From assembly GCA_017451425.1 (NCBI GenBank), contig JAFSPP010000031.1, positions 1 through 33,010 on the forward strand: a DNA stretch of 33,010 nt, given 5' to 3'. Made by a program: the position numbers and the translations under genes. The notes beneath the pieces were generated by a model, which saw only the letters and a list, made by a program, of their open reading frames with translations, had not been told where the DNA came from and did no database searches. Each line of letters begins with the position of its first letter. Within the stretch, counting starts at the first letter, position 1. This stretch comes from Clostridia bacterium. Lineage in GTDB: Bacteria > Bacillota > Clostridia > Oscillospirales > Acutalibacteraceae. Below, in pieces: positions 15,065-22,692 of this stretch.

Positions 15065-16771
15065 ATGGCTAAAAGCTACATAGTCCTGAAGGACGCTCCG
15101 GTAATGGACTACCTTCATGACTTCGTTGCACTTCCCGACGACTACGGCACCTATAACTACTTCCACAGAGAAGACATAAAGGCTATCCGCAGCACGGTAT
15201 TTGCAGCACTCGACGAACTCGATGCCAAGGCCGGCATCGGCGAGGAAATGGCAAAGTATGAGAAAGTCATCATCAAGCCCAACCTCGTAAACGTCTTCCA
15301 CAACTCAGGTTTCTATGACAAGGACGGCAAGGCAGACTTCCCTGAGACAACTGACCCTCGTGTTTTCGAGGCAGTTGTAGCATGGGTTAAGGACCGCAAC
15401 CCCAACGTCATCATCGCTGAGTCTTCAGGAAAACCTTTCCCGGCAGCAGCCTCCTTCGTAATCACACGTTACACGGAGATTGCAAAGTACTACAACACCG
15501 AGCTCGTTCCGCTTGAGAGACGTCCCGTAGTACGTTACATGTGCCCTAAGGCTGAGATTCAGAAAGAGATCCTCATCCCAGACACATTCGACGACATCGT
15601 AAAGGGTAAGGCTTACTACATCTCCGTACCGAAGATGAAGACAAACATCTACACAGGCGTTACACTCGGCTTCAAGAACGCCATGGGTACAATTCCTTAC
15701 TTCCTTCGTGAGCGTAACCACACTCACGACATCAACACGAAACTTGCTGATATGCTCTACCTCTTCAAGCCCAACCTTACCGTTATCGACGGTATCGTAG
15801 GCGGCGAGGGCAACACACCCGCTCCCGTAGATCCGGTAGACGTTCATATGATAGTTGCTTCCAACCAGTCTGTTGAGGCTGACCGTCTCACAACTTACAT
15901 GATGGGCTTCGACCCGAACGAAAACAAGCTCATCCAGGAAGCTGACAAGCGCGGCTTCGGCGATCCCGATGTTGAGATCATCGGTGAGCCCAGAGTCACA
16001 CCTTTCCGTCCCGCATGTCCTTCAGTAATGCGCGGCGAAATCGTAGAAAACTTCCCGGGCATTGTCGCTCTTGCAGGTCACACCCTTCCGGGTGCTCCCA
16101 AGATCACAGACCCGAACAGCGTTACACCTGACCAGGCCTTCGCTCTTGAGCAGGCTTGCGTCGGCGGATGCCTCTCTTCAATCGGCATGGGCTTTGCCTC
16201 CGCTCTCTACGGCCCGGCCAAGCCGCATAACCCCGACCTCTTCGTAGTTGAGGGCCCCGGTGTTGAAATCGACGGCAAACGCTATTGGTTCGACAAGAAC
16301 GGCAAACCGTATACGAAGGATGACATCGTAAACGGCGGCAAGAAGATCATGGTTATGGGTAAGTGCTGCGGCGAGGACATGCTCGCTATAGCCGACTACC
16401 CGATCAAGGGCTGCTGCGACCCTGCAGAATGCCTCAACGCCACACAGAACGCACTCGGTGTAGTTAACCCTCAGCTTCGTCCTTGGGGCAATACATCACT
16501 CGTTCCGGTAGCAGTTCCGAACCTCGTAGGTACAATGGTTTATCGTGCCAAGTGGCTCCTTCAGGGCAAGGCTGTTGACGTTCCCAGAAAGCATGAGGAC
16601 CGCATCTTCGAGCTTCCTCCGCTCTCTGAAGAGGACGCAAAGAAGGATTACATCTCATGGCCCATCCCGAAACTCTCATGGCCTGACAGACTTCACGGTA
16701 TTGCTGACATGCTCAACTTTGCCGGATCTCTCACAGGTATGCCGGGCGCCATCAAGTACTACCTCAAATAA
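15065..16771 (+). CDS. DUF362 domain protein with cysteine-rich C-terminal half
   Basis: A 568-aa cytoplasmic protein without signal peptide. Residues about 65-320 match the DUF362 pattern: KVIIKPNLVN (67-76), VIIAESSG (115-122), YYISVPKMKTNIYTGVTLGFKNAMG (184-208) and VIDGIVGGEGNTP (240-252). The C-terminal half holds clustered cysteines: C365xxxC369, C434-C435, C450-C451 and C456, likely metal or Fe-S ligands (inference). The classical 4Cys ferredoxin motif found in some DUF362 proteins is absent. Arg is often CGT, and Phe, Asn and Ile are mostly TTC, AAC and ATC, a more biased codon choice than its neighbours; with the strong promoter and ribosome site this suggests high expression. The reaction is unknown. 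Confidence 0.88.
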   Translation: MAKSYIVLKDAPVMDYLHDFVALPDDYGTYNYFHREDIKAIRSTVFAALDELDAKAGIGEEMAKYEKVIIKPNLVNVFHNSGFYDKDGKADFPETTDPRVFEAVVAWVKDRNPNVIIAESSGKPFPAAASFVITRYTEIAKYYNTELVPLERRPVVRYMCPKAEIQKEILIPDTFDDIVKGKAYYISVPKMKTNIYTGVTLGFKNAMGTIPYFLRERNHTHDINTKLADMLYLFKPNLTVIDGIVGGEGNTPAPVDPVDVHMIVASNQSVEADRLTTYMMGFDPNENKLIQEADKRGFGDPDVEIIGEPRVTPFRPACPSVMRGEIVENFPGIVALAGHTLPGAPKITDPNSVTPDQAFALEQACVGGCLSSIGMGFASALYGPAKPHNPDLFVVEGPGVEIDGKRYWFDKNGKPYTKDDIVNGGKKIMVMGKCCGEDMLAIADYPIKGCCDPAECLNATQNALGVVNPQLRPWGNTSLVPVAVPNLVGTMVYRAKWLLQGKAVDVPRKHEDRIFELPPLSEEDAKKDYISWPIPKLSWPDRLHGIADMLNFAGSLTGMPGAIKYYLK

Positions 16772-16776
16772 GGTAT

Positions 16777-16845
16777 TAAAAGTCAGGGACTTTTAAATAC
16801 AGGCTACAGTAGGGCCTCTCACTCTCGGGTGAGAGGCCCTCGGTC
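16777..16845 (+). terminator. Terminator of the DUF362 gene (two hairpins)
   Basis: A first small stem AAAAGTC/GACTTTT lies near 16779-16796. A strong 12-bp stem follows at 16811-16840 (AGGGCCTCTCAC / GTGAGAGGCCCT), with a T-containing tail (TCTTTTAC, then TTTCTTTTT). Confidence 0.8.
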
Positions 16846-16914
16846 TTTTACAGTTTCTTTTTAACCCGAAAAGGAGTAAAATATAAGGTAACTTATTTAA
16901 AAAGAGGTAAGGCA

Positions 16915-17802
16915 ATGAAAAAAGCAATTGCGGTACTACTGCTTATGACAATGATGCTGACGCTTTCCGGATGCGCCGGCGTCAAGGAATATCTGTGGCC
17001 TACACCGACGACGGCGGCGCCGCCTAAACCGACTTCGAACATCACGATTATACCGGGATGGTCGATAGTCCAGGTGGCGGAAAAGCTCGAAGAGCTTGAA
17101 ATCTGCTCAGCCGACGGCTTCCTGGAGGCGGCAAAGGTGGTACCTCCGGGATATGACACGCTTGTAAACGGTCTCGGCACGGCAGAAGGATATCTCTTCG
17201 CTGCCGAAGGCCTGATTCTTCCGGAGACTCACAATATTTATCAGAACTCAAATCCGGAGAACGTACTCCGCTTCTTCCTCGACTATACGGCAAAGAGCGT
17301 AAACGCCCTCTCATATGATGACACTACAGCCTATGCACGCGCCGAGCAGCTCGGCATGTCGATGTACGAGATTTTCACCCTGGCATCAATAATCCAGTAC
17401 GAGGCAAACCTCGGCTCCACGGACAAGGACTTCGAGATAATGCAGCAGGTCTCATCCGTATTCCATAACCGTCTCAACAATCAGAACAACGGTTATGCCT
17501 ACCTCGGCAGTGATGCCACGAGGAAATACATCGAAGTCAAGATGAAGAAATACATCGAAGACAACAATTTAAACTATGACACCTATTTCAAGGGTTATTG
17601 CACGAACGACTCCTACTCACTGAAGACGGAAGGCCTTCCGGTAGGACCTGTGGGCGCGCCGTCAATCCAGGCTATAAAGGCCGCTCTCTGGCCCGCCGAC
17701 ACGGATTATTTCTTCTTCTTTACGGACGTTGACAACAACTTCCATTTCTACACAAACTATGAGGACTTCCAAAACGAGTGGAACAACAAGTATAAGCACT
17801 GA
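16915..17802 (+). CDS. mltG: MltG-like (YceG) lipoprotein, endolytic transglycosylase family
   Basis: A 295-aa envelope protein with a lipoprotein signal (MKKAIAVLLLMTMMLTLSGC, lipidated Cys20), then a Thr/Pro-rich linker. The MltG domain shows a LysM-like ITIIPGWSIVQVAEKLEEL (43-61), EGYLFAAEGLILPET (91-104), the catalytic-region helix LASIIQYEA (156-164), SSVFHNRL (180-187), SDATRKY and LPVGPVGAPSIQAIKAALWPADTDYFFFF (241-269). MltG cuts nascent glycan strands at the membrane. Ordinary MltG has a membrane helix anchor and an E-x-E pair in the LASI(I/V)EKE motif; here the anchor is a lipid and the first Glu is Gln161, leaving Glu163. Activity may be changed. Exonuclease III follows after 9 bases. 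Confidence 0.87.
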   Translation: MKKAIAVLLLMTMMLTLSGCAGVKEYLWPTPTTAAPPKPTSNITIIPGWSIVQVAEKLEELEICSADGFLEAAKVVPPGYDTLVNGLGTAEGYLFAAEGLILPETHNIYQNSNPENVLRFFLDYTAKSVNALSYDDTTAYARAEQLGMSMYEIFTLASIIQYEANLGSTDKDFEIMQQVSSVFHNRLNNQNNGYAYLGSDATRKYIEVKMKKYIEDNNLNYDTYFKGYCTNDSYSLKTEGLPVGPVGAPSIQAIKAALWPADTDYFFFFTDVDNNFHFYTNYEDFQNEWNNKYKH

Positions 17803-17811
17803 GGAGCAACG

Positions 17812-18567
17812 ATGAAGAAATTCATTTCATGGAACGTAAACGGGCTTCGGGCCTGCGTCGGCAAGAACTTCCTTGAGGACTTCAAAGCCCTCGACGCCGA
17901 CGCCTTCTGCCTGCAAGAGACAAAGCTTCAGGAGGGGCAGATCGACCTCGATCTGCCGGGCTATTTTCAGTACTGGAACTATGCGGAGAAGAAAGGTTAC
18001 TCAGGCACCGCCATCTTCACAAAGGAAGAGCCCCTCTCCGTGACGCTCGGCATAGGCTCGCCCGAGCACGACTGCGAGGGCCGCGCCATAACGCTGGAAT
18101 ATGACAGCTACTATCTCATAACCTTCTATGTGCCTAACGCCCAGGACGGCTTGAAGCGCATTGATTACCGCATGGCCTGGGAGGATAAGGTCCGCGAATA
18201 TGTCGGAAAACTCGCAAAGAAGAAACCCGTCATAATCTGCGGCGATTTAAACGTCGCCCATGAGGAGATAGACCTTAAAAACCCGAAGACGAATATCGGA
18301 AACGCCGGATTCTCCTATGAGGAGCGCGGCAAGTTCTCAGAACTTCTTGATTCGGGATTTGTTGATTCATACAGATATCTCTACCCTGAAAAAATCGAGT
18401 ACTCATGGTGGTCCTACAGGTTCAATGCCAGGGCCAACAACACGGGGTGGCGCATTGACTATTTCGTTGTCTCCGACAATGCCAGGGACAAGATAAAGGA
18501 CGCGAAAATCCACACGGACATCTTCGGCAGCGACCACTGCCCCGTCGAACTCGACATTGATCTTTAA
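17812..18567 (+). CDS. xth: Exodeoxyribonuclease III (AP endonuclease family)
   Basis: A 251-aa Mg2+-dependent nuclease that cuts DNA at abasic sites and degrades 3' ends in base excision repair. Motifs of the exonuclease/endonuclease/phosphatase fold are SWNVNGLRA (6-14), LQETKLQ (34-40), GYSGTAIFTK, FYVPNAQ, the metal/catalytic ICGDLNVAHEEIDL, WRIDYFVVS and the C-terminal GSDHCPVEL. The GAGGAG ribosome site overlaps the end of the MltG gene, so the two are probably cotranscribed. Length is normal for the family. Confidence 0.96.
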   Translation: MKKFISWNVNGLRACVGKNFLEDFKALDADAFCLQETKLQEGQIDLDLPGYFQYWNYAEKKGYSGTAIFTKEEPLSVTLGIGSPEHDCEGRAITLEYDSYYLITFYVPNAQDGLKRIDYRMAWEDKVREYVGKLAKKKPVIICGDLNVAHEEIDLKNPKTNIGNAGFSYEERGKFSELLDSGFVDSYRYLYPEKIEYSWWSYRFNARANNTGWRIDYFVVSDNARDKIKDAKIHTDIFGSDHCPVELDIDL

Positions 18568-18583
18568 TTCAGGACACCCGTCT

Positions 18584-18611
18584 TTGAATATATATCTAAG
18601 TGTGCTATAAT
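18584..18611 (+). promoter_or_regulatory. Predicted promoter of the tandem diguanylate cyclases
   Basis: TTGAAT, 16-base spacer, perfect TATAAT preceded by TGC (extended -10), about 33 bases before the ATG of the first cyclase. An AGGGAGG ribosome site precedes that ATG. Confidence 0.65.
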
Positions 18612-18643
18612 TCTTTTATATACTGTTTTAAGGGAGGATTGTT

Positions 18644-19804
18644 ATGGAGCGCCTCAAGAACCTGTTTATTGCCCTTTTCGGAAATCAGCTCCCGCTCCGC
18701 GAACGTTTCTTTAACATCGCCAGCCTCGGCGGCGCCGCCGGCACCGTCCTTGCCACTCTGGCATCAGGCATCTCGATAAAGCGCGTCTCGGCAGCTCAGG
18801 GAGTCGGATTCTGGGAATTCGGCGCGCCCGGTATGATTGCGTGCTTTACGACCATTGTTTTCTTCCTGCTGACGTTCGCAATCTACCACATATCAAAGAA
18901 TCTTAAATTCTCAATCATACTGTGCCTTGTGGGACTGAACTTTGTGCTCTTCCCCGCTCTTCATCTCACAGTCGGCGGTATATCGAGCGGCATGCCCATC
19001 TATTTCGTCATGGGTATCATATTCACGGTTCTGATGCTGGACACCAGGCCGATGATTATAATGTGCACGCTGGAAGCCATTTGGTACGGCCTCCTCTTCT
19101 TCCTGACATCAAGATATGCGGAAGAGCTCAATGACACATACTTCCTTATGCCCGAATGGGCAATGTATCTCGACCAGGCGATGGACTTCTTCACTGTCGC
19201 GATATCCACATCCGTCCTGGTTAAAATCCTCTCACTCTGCTTTGAATGGCAGCAGAATCGCACAAACGAACTCTTAAAACAGCTTGAGGAACTCTCCGTA
19301 AAAGACCCGCTCTCGGGCGCATACAACAGAAGATTCCTCTTAAAGTACATTGAATCCGGTATAGAAAAGCACAAGGAGACAGGCGCACCTCTGTCGATAA
19401 TCATGTTTGATATCGATAAGTTCAAGCGCGTAAACGATGACTACGGACATCTTGTCGGCGACGATGTCATAAAGGGCTTTGCCCAGGTTCTCCTCTCCAG
19501 CTGCCGCAACTACGACGTAGTTGCCCGCTACGGCGGCGAGGAATTCCTTCTCGTTATGCCGGGCGCGTCAGAGGAGACTGCCTACGCCCGCGCCGAACAG
19601 ATCCGTACAAAGGTTGAGGCCTCAAGTTTCTCGGATGAAATAGACAGGCCCGTCACGGTCAGCGGCGGCGTTGCCGGTTTCGTAACCTCATACAGGAATG
19701 TTGAGGAATTCATAGCCGCAGCTGACGAACATCTATATACGGCAAAAGAGACCGGAAGAAACAAAATAATCTGGAAAGGTTCCGAAGACAAGGGAGAGAG
19801 TTAA
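18644..19804 (+). CDS. Membrane diguanylate cyclase (GGDEF), first of a tandem pair
   Basis: A 386-aa protein predicted to make c-di-GMP from two GTP. The N-terminal half (about 22-200) has five or six hydrophobic segments and no recognised ligand domain; it is probably a membrane sensor. A short coiled linker (EWQQNRTNELLKQLEELSVKD) leads to the GGDEF domain, which starts at DPLSGAYNRR (221-230). It has FDIDKFKRVNDDYGH (255-269) and the active signature GGEEF (297-301). The inhibitory I-site RxxD is present as R288-N-Y-D291, five residues before the signature, so product inhibition is expected. The signal sensed is unknown. The second cyclase follows after only 2 bases. Confidence 0.93.
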   Translation: MERLKNLFIALFGNQLPLRERFFNIASLGGAAGTVLATLASGISIKRVSAAQGVGFWEFGAPGMIACFTTIVFFLLTFAIYHISKNLKFSIILCLVGLNFVLFPALHLTVGGISSGMPIYFVMGIIFTVLMLDTRPMIIMCTLEAIWYGLLFFLTSRYAEELNDTYFLMPEWAMYLDQAMDFFTVAISTSVLVKILSLCFEWQQNRTNELLKQLEELSVKDPLSGAYNRRFLLKYIESGIEKHKETGAPLSIIMFDIDKFKRVNDDYGHLVGDDVIKGFAQVLLSSCRNYDVVARYGGEEFLLVMPGASEETAYARAEQIRTKVEASSFSDEIDRPVTVSGGVAGFVTSYRNVEEFIAAADEHLYTAKETGRNKIIWKGSEDKGES

Positions 19805-19806
19805 TC

Positions 19807-20937
19807 TTGAGTGAAAAACTTGCGGAAGTAAAAGAGAAATACTTCGGTGAACAGGTACCCACAAAGCGCAAATTCTTTCATTTTATCTGCGTCGGCGCAC
19901 CTATTTTTTCCTTCATGGCAACAATGGCCAATGTTATAAGCGGTACTGTACGCGGAGACAATTCGTCCACGGGATTCTGGGCCTGCCTCCTCTGCACGGT
20001 AATCTGCTTTGCCATCTATCCCATATCAAAGCACTTTAAGAACTTTGATTTGTTCATATGCCTTATGGCCTTAGGCCTGAATATGCTCGTATTCCCGCTT
20101 CTGTACTTCACGGTCGGCGGAATAGACAGCAGTATGAGCATATTCTTCGTAATCGGTATCGTCTTCTCCGCCCTCCTGCTGGACAACCGTAAAACCGCTT
20201 TTGCGGTAGTTGTTACATCGTTCATATGGTATGCGGTGATTATGTTCATCGATTATAAGTACTTTATTTCCGAGAGATTTTCGGTTCTCGACAGAAGGAT
20301 GGAGTTTGTCGATACATTTCTCGACTTTTTCATAGTTTCCTCCTGTATTGCGGTACTTGTCAAAATACTGGCAGTGAACTTTGAGCGCCAGCAGGTCAAG
20401 ACGGATAAACTGCTTGTTCAGATGGAGGACCTCTCCGTAAAAGACCCTCTTACAGGCGCATACAACAGACGTTTTCTTATACGCTATCTCGACTCGAGCA
20501 TGAAATCCGCCTCTGACGACAGCAAGAACATCGCCATTGTAATGTTCGATATAGACAAGTTCAAACGCATAAACGACGACTACGGCCATCTGGTCGGAGA
20601 CGAGGTTATAAAGGCCCTCTCGAACGTGCTTATGTCGTCCTGCAGGGACTACGACATAGTCTCCCGTTACGGCGGCGAGGAATTCCTGCTTGTGCTTCCC
20701 GGCGCGACAGAGGAGATTGCGTATAACCGCGCAAACCAGATACGCGAGAAATTCGGATCCATGAAAATCTCCTCCGAGATTGACCGTCCCGTAACCATCA
20801 GCGGCGGTGTCGCGGAACTCACATCTTCCATGAAGACACCGGATGACTTCATCAAGATTGCCGATGACAACCTCTACAAGGCGAAGGAAACGGGCCGAAA
20901 CAGAATAATAAGCCAGAATTTCAATTCAGCTGAATAA
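19807..20937 (+). CDS. Membrane diguanylate cyclase (GGDEF), second of a tandem pair
   Basis: A 376-aa paralogue of the preceding gene, with the same design: about six hydrophobic segments (about 24-192), a linker (FERQQVKTDKLLVQMEDLSVKD) and a GGDEF domain with DPLTGAYNRR (213-222), FDIDKFKRINDDYGH, active GGEEF (289-293) and I-site R280-D-Y-D283. It starts at a TTG at 19807, after GGGAGAGAG and 2 bases after the first cyclase's stop. The GGDEF halves are nearly alike while the membrane halves differ much more, as expected if duplication was followed by divergence of the sensing part. Both enzymes appear active. Confidence 0.92.
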   Translation: MSEKLAEVKEKYFGEQVPTKRKFFHFICVGAPIFSFMATMANVISGTVRGDNSSTGFWACLLCTVICFAIYPISKHFKNFDLFICLMALGLNMLVFPLLYFTVGGIDSSMSIFFVIGIVFSALLLDNRKTAFAVVVTSFIWYAVIMFIDYKYFISERFSVLDRRMEFVDTFLDFFIVSSCIAVLVKILAVNFERQQVKTDKLLVQMEDLSVKDPLTGAYNRRFLIRYLDSSMKSASDDSKNIAIVMFDIDKFKRINDDYGHLVGDEVIKALSNVLMSSCRDYDIVSRYGGEEFLLVLPGATEEIAYNRANQIREKFGSMKISSEIDRPVTISGGVAELTSSMKTPDDFIKIADDNLYKAKETGRNRIISQNFNSAE

Positions 20938-20949
20938 AGATAAAAAAAG

Positions 20950-20983
20950 AGCGGTGCCGCAAAAGCGACACCGCTTGTTTTAT
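20950..20983. terminator. Bidirectional terminator between cyclase pair and GDPD-like gene
   Basis: Stem AGCGGTG / CACCGCT extended by an inner CGC/GCG after one mismatch, with loop AAAA. There is an A-run to its left and TTGTTTTA to its right. It separates two convergent stops. Confidence 0.82.
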
Positions 20984-22599
20984 TCTGTCTTTTCCTCAGG
21001 AGCCGGAATCGGTTCTTCGGGAACCGGTTCGGGTTCAGCTTCCGGCTCGGGCTCAGGTTCAGGAACAGGCTCAGGTTCAGGAGCAGGCTCAGGCTCAGGA
21101 GCAGGCTCGGGTTCGGGAGCAGGCTCGGATTCGGGAGCAGGCTCGGGTTCGGGAGCAGGCTCGGGCTCAGGAGCAGGCTCGGGTTCGGGAGCAGGCTCCG
21201 GCTCATCCACAGCGAGATCTTCCTCTGTAAGGCCTCTGTTGGACTCAGGGTCCTCAGCTATATTGGTCTTTAAGGTCTCGTCATTCTCAGTGGGTATCTC
21301 GCTCTTGAAGGTCCTCTTGAAGCGTTCAAAGCGGCGCTTCTTTGTACGGGCCTTATTGAGATAACGAAGTGTCAGCAGGACAGAAGCGACAACGAATATG
21401 ACACCGGCAACCACAAGAAGAACAATAAGCCATGTGGGAAGAGTGGTCTTCTCGTTGCCTGTGGCGATCACAAGTCCGTCCAGGCTCTCCTGGATATGGT
21501 AACGGGCAGTGTCTATCTCATCGAGGGCGATACATCCCTTGGAGGTCACTGCAATTGCTTCCTCAAGGGAAGCGTCAAGCGTTTTGACGGAGGCCTCGGT
21601 ATAGATAGCCCTCTCTATACCCTGTGCCCTTGTAATGAGCGATGTGAGCTCCGTACGATACGTCTCTATTTCATTTAAATAGTTTGCGAGTTCACGGGGA
21701 TAATCGGTCTCAATGACGGAGAATCCGCGTTCAATGAGGTCTGACCAGGCTGCCTGACGGTCCTCACGGCCGCCGCAGAGGTCCTCCTTTGTTGTGCTGA
21801 CGAATGCGCGGCCCACACCGGCGAATTTATCGAGTACGGGGTACTTGAAAACCGATGAGCCGGGCTTTCTGCCGCCGAGTTCAACCATAAAAGCGCCCGC
21901 GTTTAAGGCATCCGTGACATAGGTCTTGGCGGAGCCGTCATCCTTGTCCGAATTGAAGCTCGCGGCTACACGGCACGCCGAATTGCCGTACTTCGCGGTG
22001 AAGGCGGAGATCTCATCGACATTCTTCGCACCGCGAAGGATAAGCATGTCGGCGCACTCCTTCTCGGCCGCGAGTTTGTTTATCTCCTCGGCATACTTCC
22101 AGCCGTTGTTTATCATTATCATGGCCTTGCCGTCGGCTGCGGCTATGGCGTCAAGGAGAGAGGCGACCTTATACTCGGTCGGTTCGGCAGTAGTGCCGCC
22201 GTAACCGGCTTTAAGGAAATACGTGTTCTGCAGGTCCTCAAGGGTGCAGTCGCTCGCCTTGCCCGCGACTGCCACGCCCTCCTTGCCGCAGCAGACCTTT
22301 GAGAGGTCATTTGACAGGAGCAGGGCAAACTGACCGTCCTTGGTCTTCTGGACGCTGACGGTGACTATGTCTATTCCGAGGTCAATACAGTTTACTATGC
22401 CCTCAACGGAGTTTGCGGGGAACTGTCTGACATTGCCGTACTTCGCAACGCTTATTACCCTTCCGTTCGGGTTCTGGAAACTGATTACCTTCTCATTTGA
22501 GGCCTTATCCTTGTCATCTGCTGCAAATGCCGGTACGGCAAAGGAGCCTATAAAAAGAAAACATAATAGTATACAAAGGATTTTCTTTAATGATTTCAT
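20980..22599 (-). CDS. Membrane-anchored GDPD-fold protein lacking catalytic residues, Pro-Glu tail
   Basis: A 539-aa protein. It has a signal peptide (1-26, cleavage after AFA), an extracytoplasmic domain (about 35-310), a helical stretch, a membrane helix (388-413) followed by a basic patch ([10 protein letters not shown]), and a cytoplasmic tail (about 465-530) of Glu-Pro-Ala-Pro repeats. The outer domain follows the glycerophosphodiester phosphodiesterase layout. But AHRG reads AKYG (Lys53), PENT reads PANS (Ala62), the ExD pair reads TVS (80-82), the HD motif reads ND (98-99), and the NIELK strand reads MINNG. The ending [17 protein letters not shown] (292-308) is typical. It is thus probably a pseudoenzyme that binds or senses rather than hydrolyses (inference). 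Confidence 0.8.
   Translation of the reverse strand: MKSLKKILCILLCFLFIGSFAVPAFAADDKDKASNEKVISFQNPNGRVISVAKYGNVRQFPANSVEGIVNCIDLGIDIVTVSVQKTKDGQFALLLSNDLSKVCCGKEGVAVAGKASDCTLEDLQNTYFLKAGYGGTTAEPTEYKVASLLDAIAAADGKAMIMINNGWKYAEEINKLAAEKECADMLILRGAKNVDEISAFTAKYGNSACRVAASFNSDKDDGSAKTYVTDALNAGAFMVELGGRKPGSSVFKYPVLDKFAGVGRAFVSTTKEDLCGGREDRQAAWSDLIERGFSVIETDYPRELANYLNEIETYRTELTSLITRAQGIERAIYTEASVKTLDASLEEAIAVTSKGCIALDEIDTARYHIQESLDGLVIATGNEKTTLPTWLIVLLVVAGVIFVVASVLLTLRYLNKARTKKRRFERFKRTFKSEIPTENDETLKTNIAEDPESNRGLTEEDLAVDEPEPAPEPEPAPEPEPAPEPEPAPESEPAPEPEPAPEPEPAPEPEPVPEPEPEPEAEPEPVPEEPIPAPEEKTE
21040..21204. repeat. 18-bp in-frame tandem repeat in the GDPD-like tail
   Basis: About nine imperfect copies of a unit like GGAGCAGGCTCGGGTTCG. 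On the minus strand they encode Pro-Glu-Pro-Glu-Pro-Ala-type repeats. The unit is a multiple of three, so slippage changes tail length only. The Gly-Ser reading on the plus strand is a shadow. Confidence 0.8.
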
Positions 22600-22621
22600 A
22601 AAGAACCCTCCTTAATTCAAA

Positions 22622-22648
22622 GGGGTCTGCACGCAACGTACAGACCCC
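22622..22648 (-). terminator. Hairpin between the Met-rich membrane gene and the GDPD-like gene
   Basis: A perfect 8-bp stem GGGGTCTG/CAGACCCC with an 11-base loop. On the minus strand it is followed only by TTTGAATT, a weak tail, and then by the GDPD-like ribosome site AAGGAGGG. It may be a partial terminator or attenuator, or a leader hairpin. Confidence 0.5.
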
Positions 22649-22692
22649 GATTGATTGTTTATTCTATAATCCGCTCAAGATTATGATTTAAA

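Noticed and set aside
21040-21204. Possible CRISPR array from the regular repeats
   Set aside because: Units are 18 bp, adjoin without unique spacers and stay in frame within a coding sequence. There are no cas genes.
20954-21364. Plus-strand Gly-Ser-Ala repeat frame (and a similar one at 4833-5211)
   Set aside because: They are the complement of the Pro-Glu-Ala repeat DNA in the GDPD-like and rnfD tails. No start signals are present and the minus-strand genes are well supported.
22622-22648. Riboswitch between the Met-rich gene and the GDPD-like gene
   Set aside because: Only one 8-bp hairpin in a 93-base gap is seen, with no conserved aptamer-like sequence. It is better read as a weak terminator or leader hairpin.
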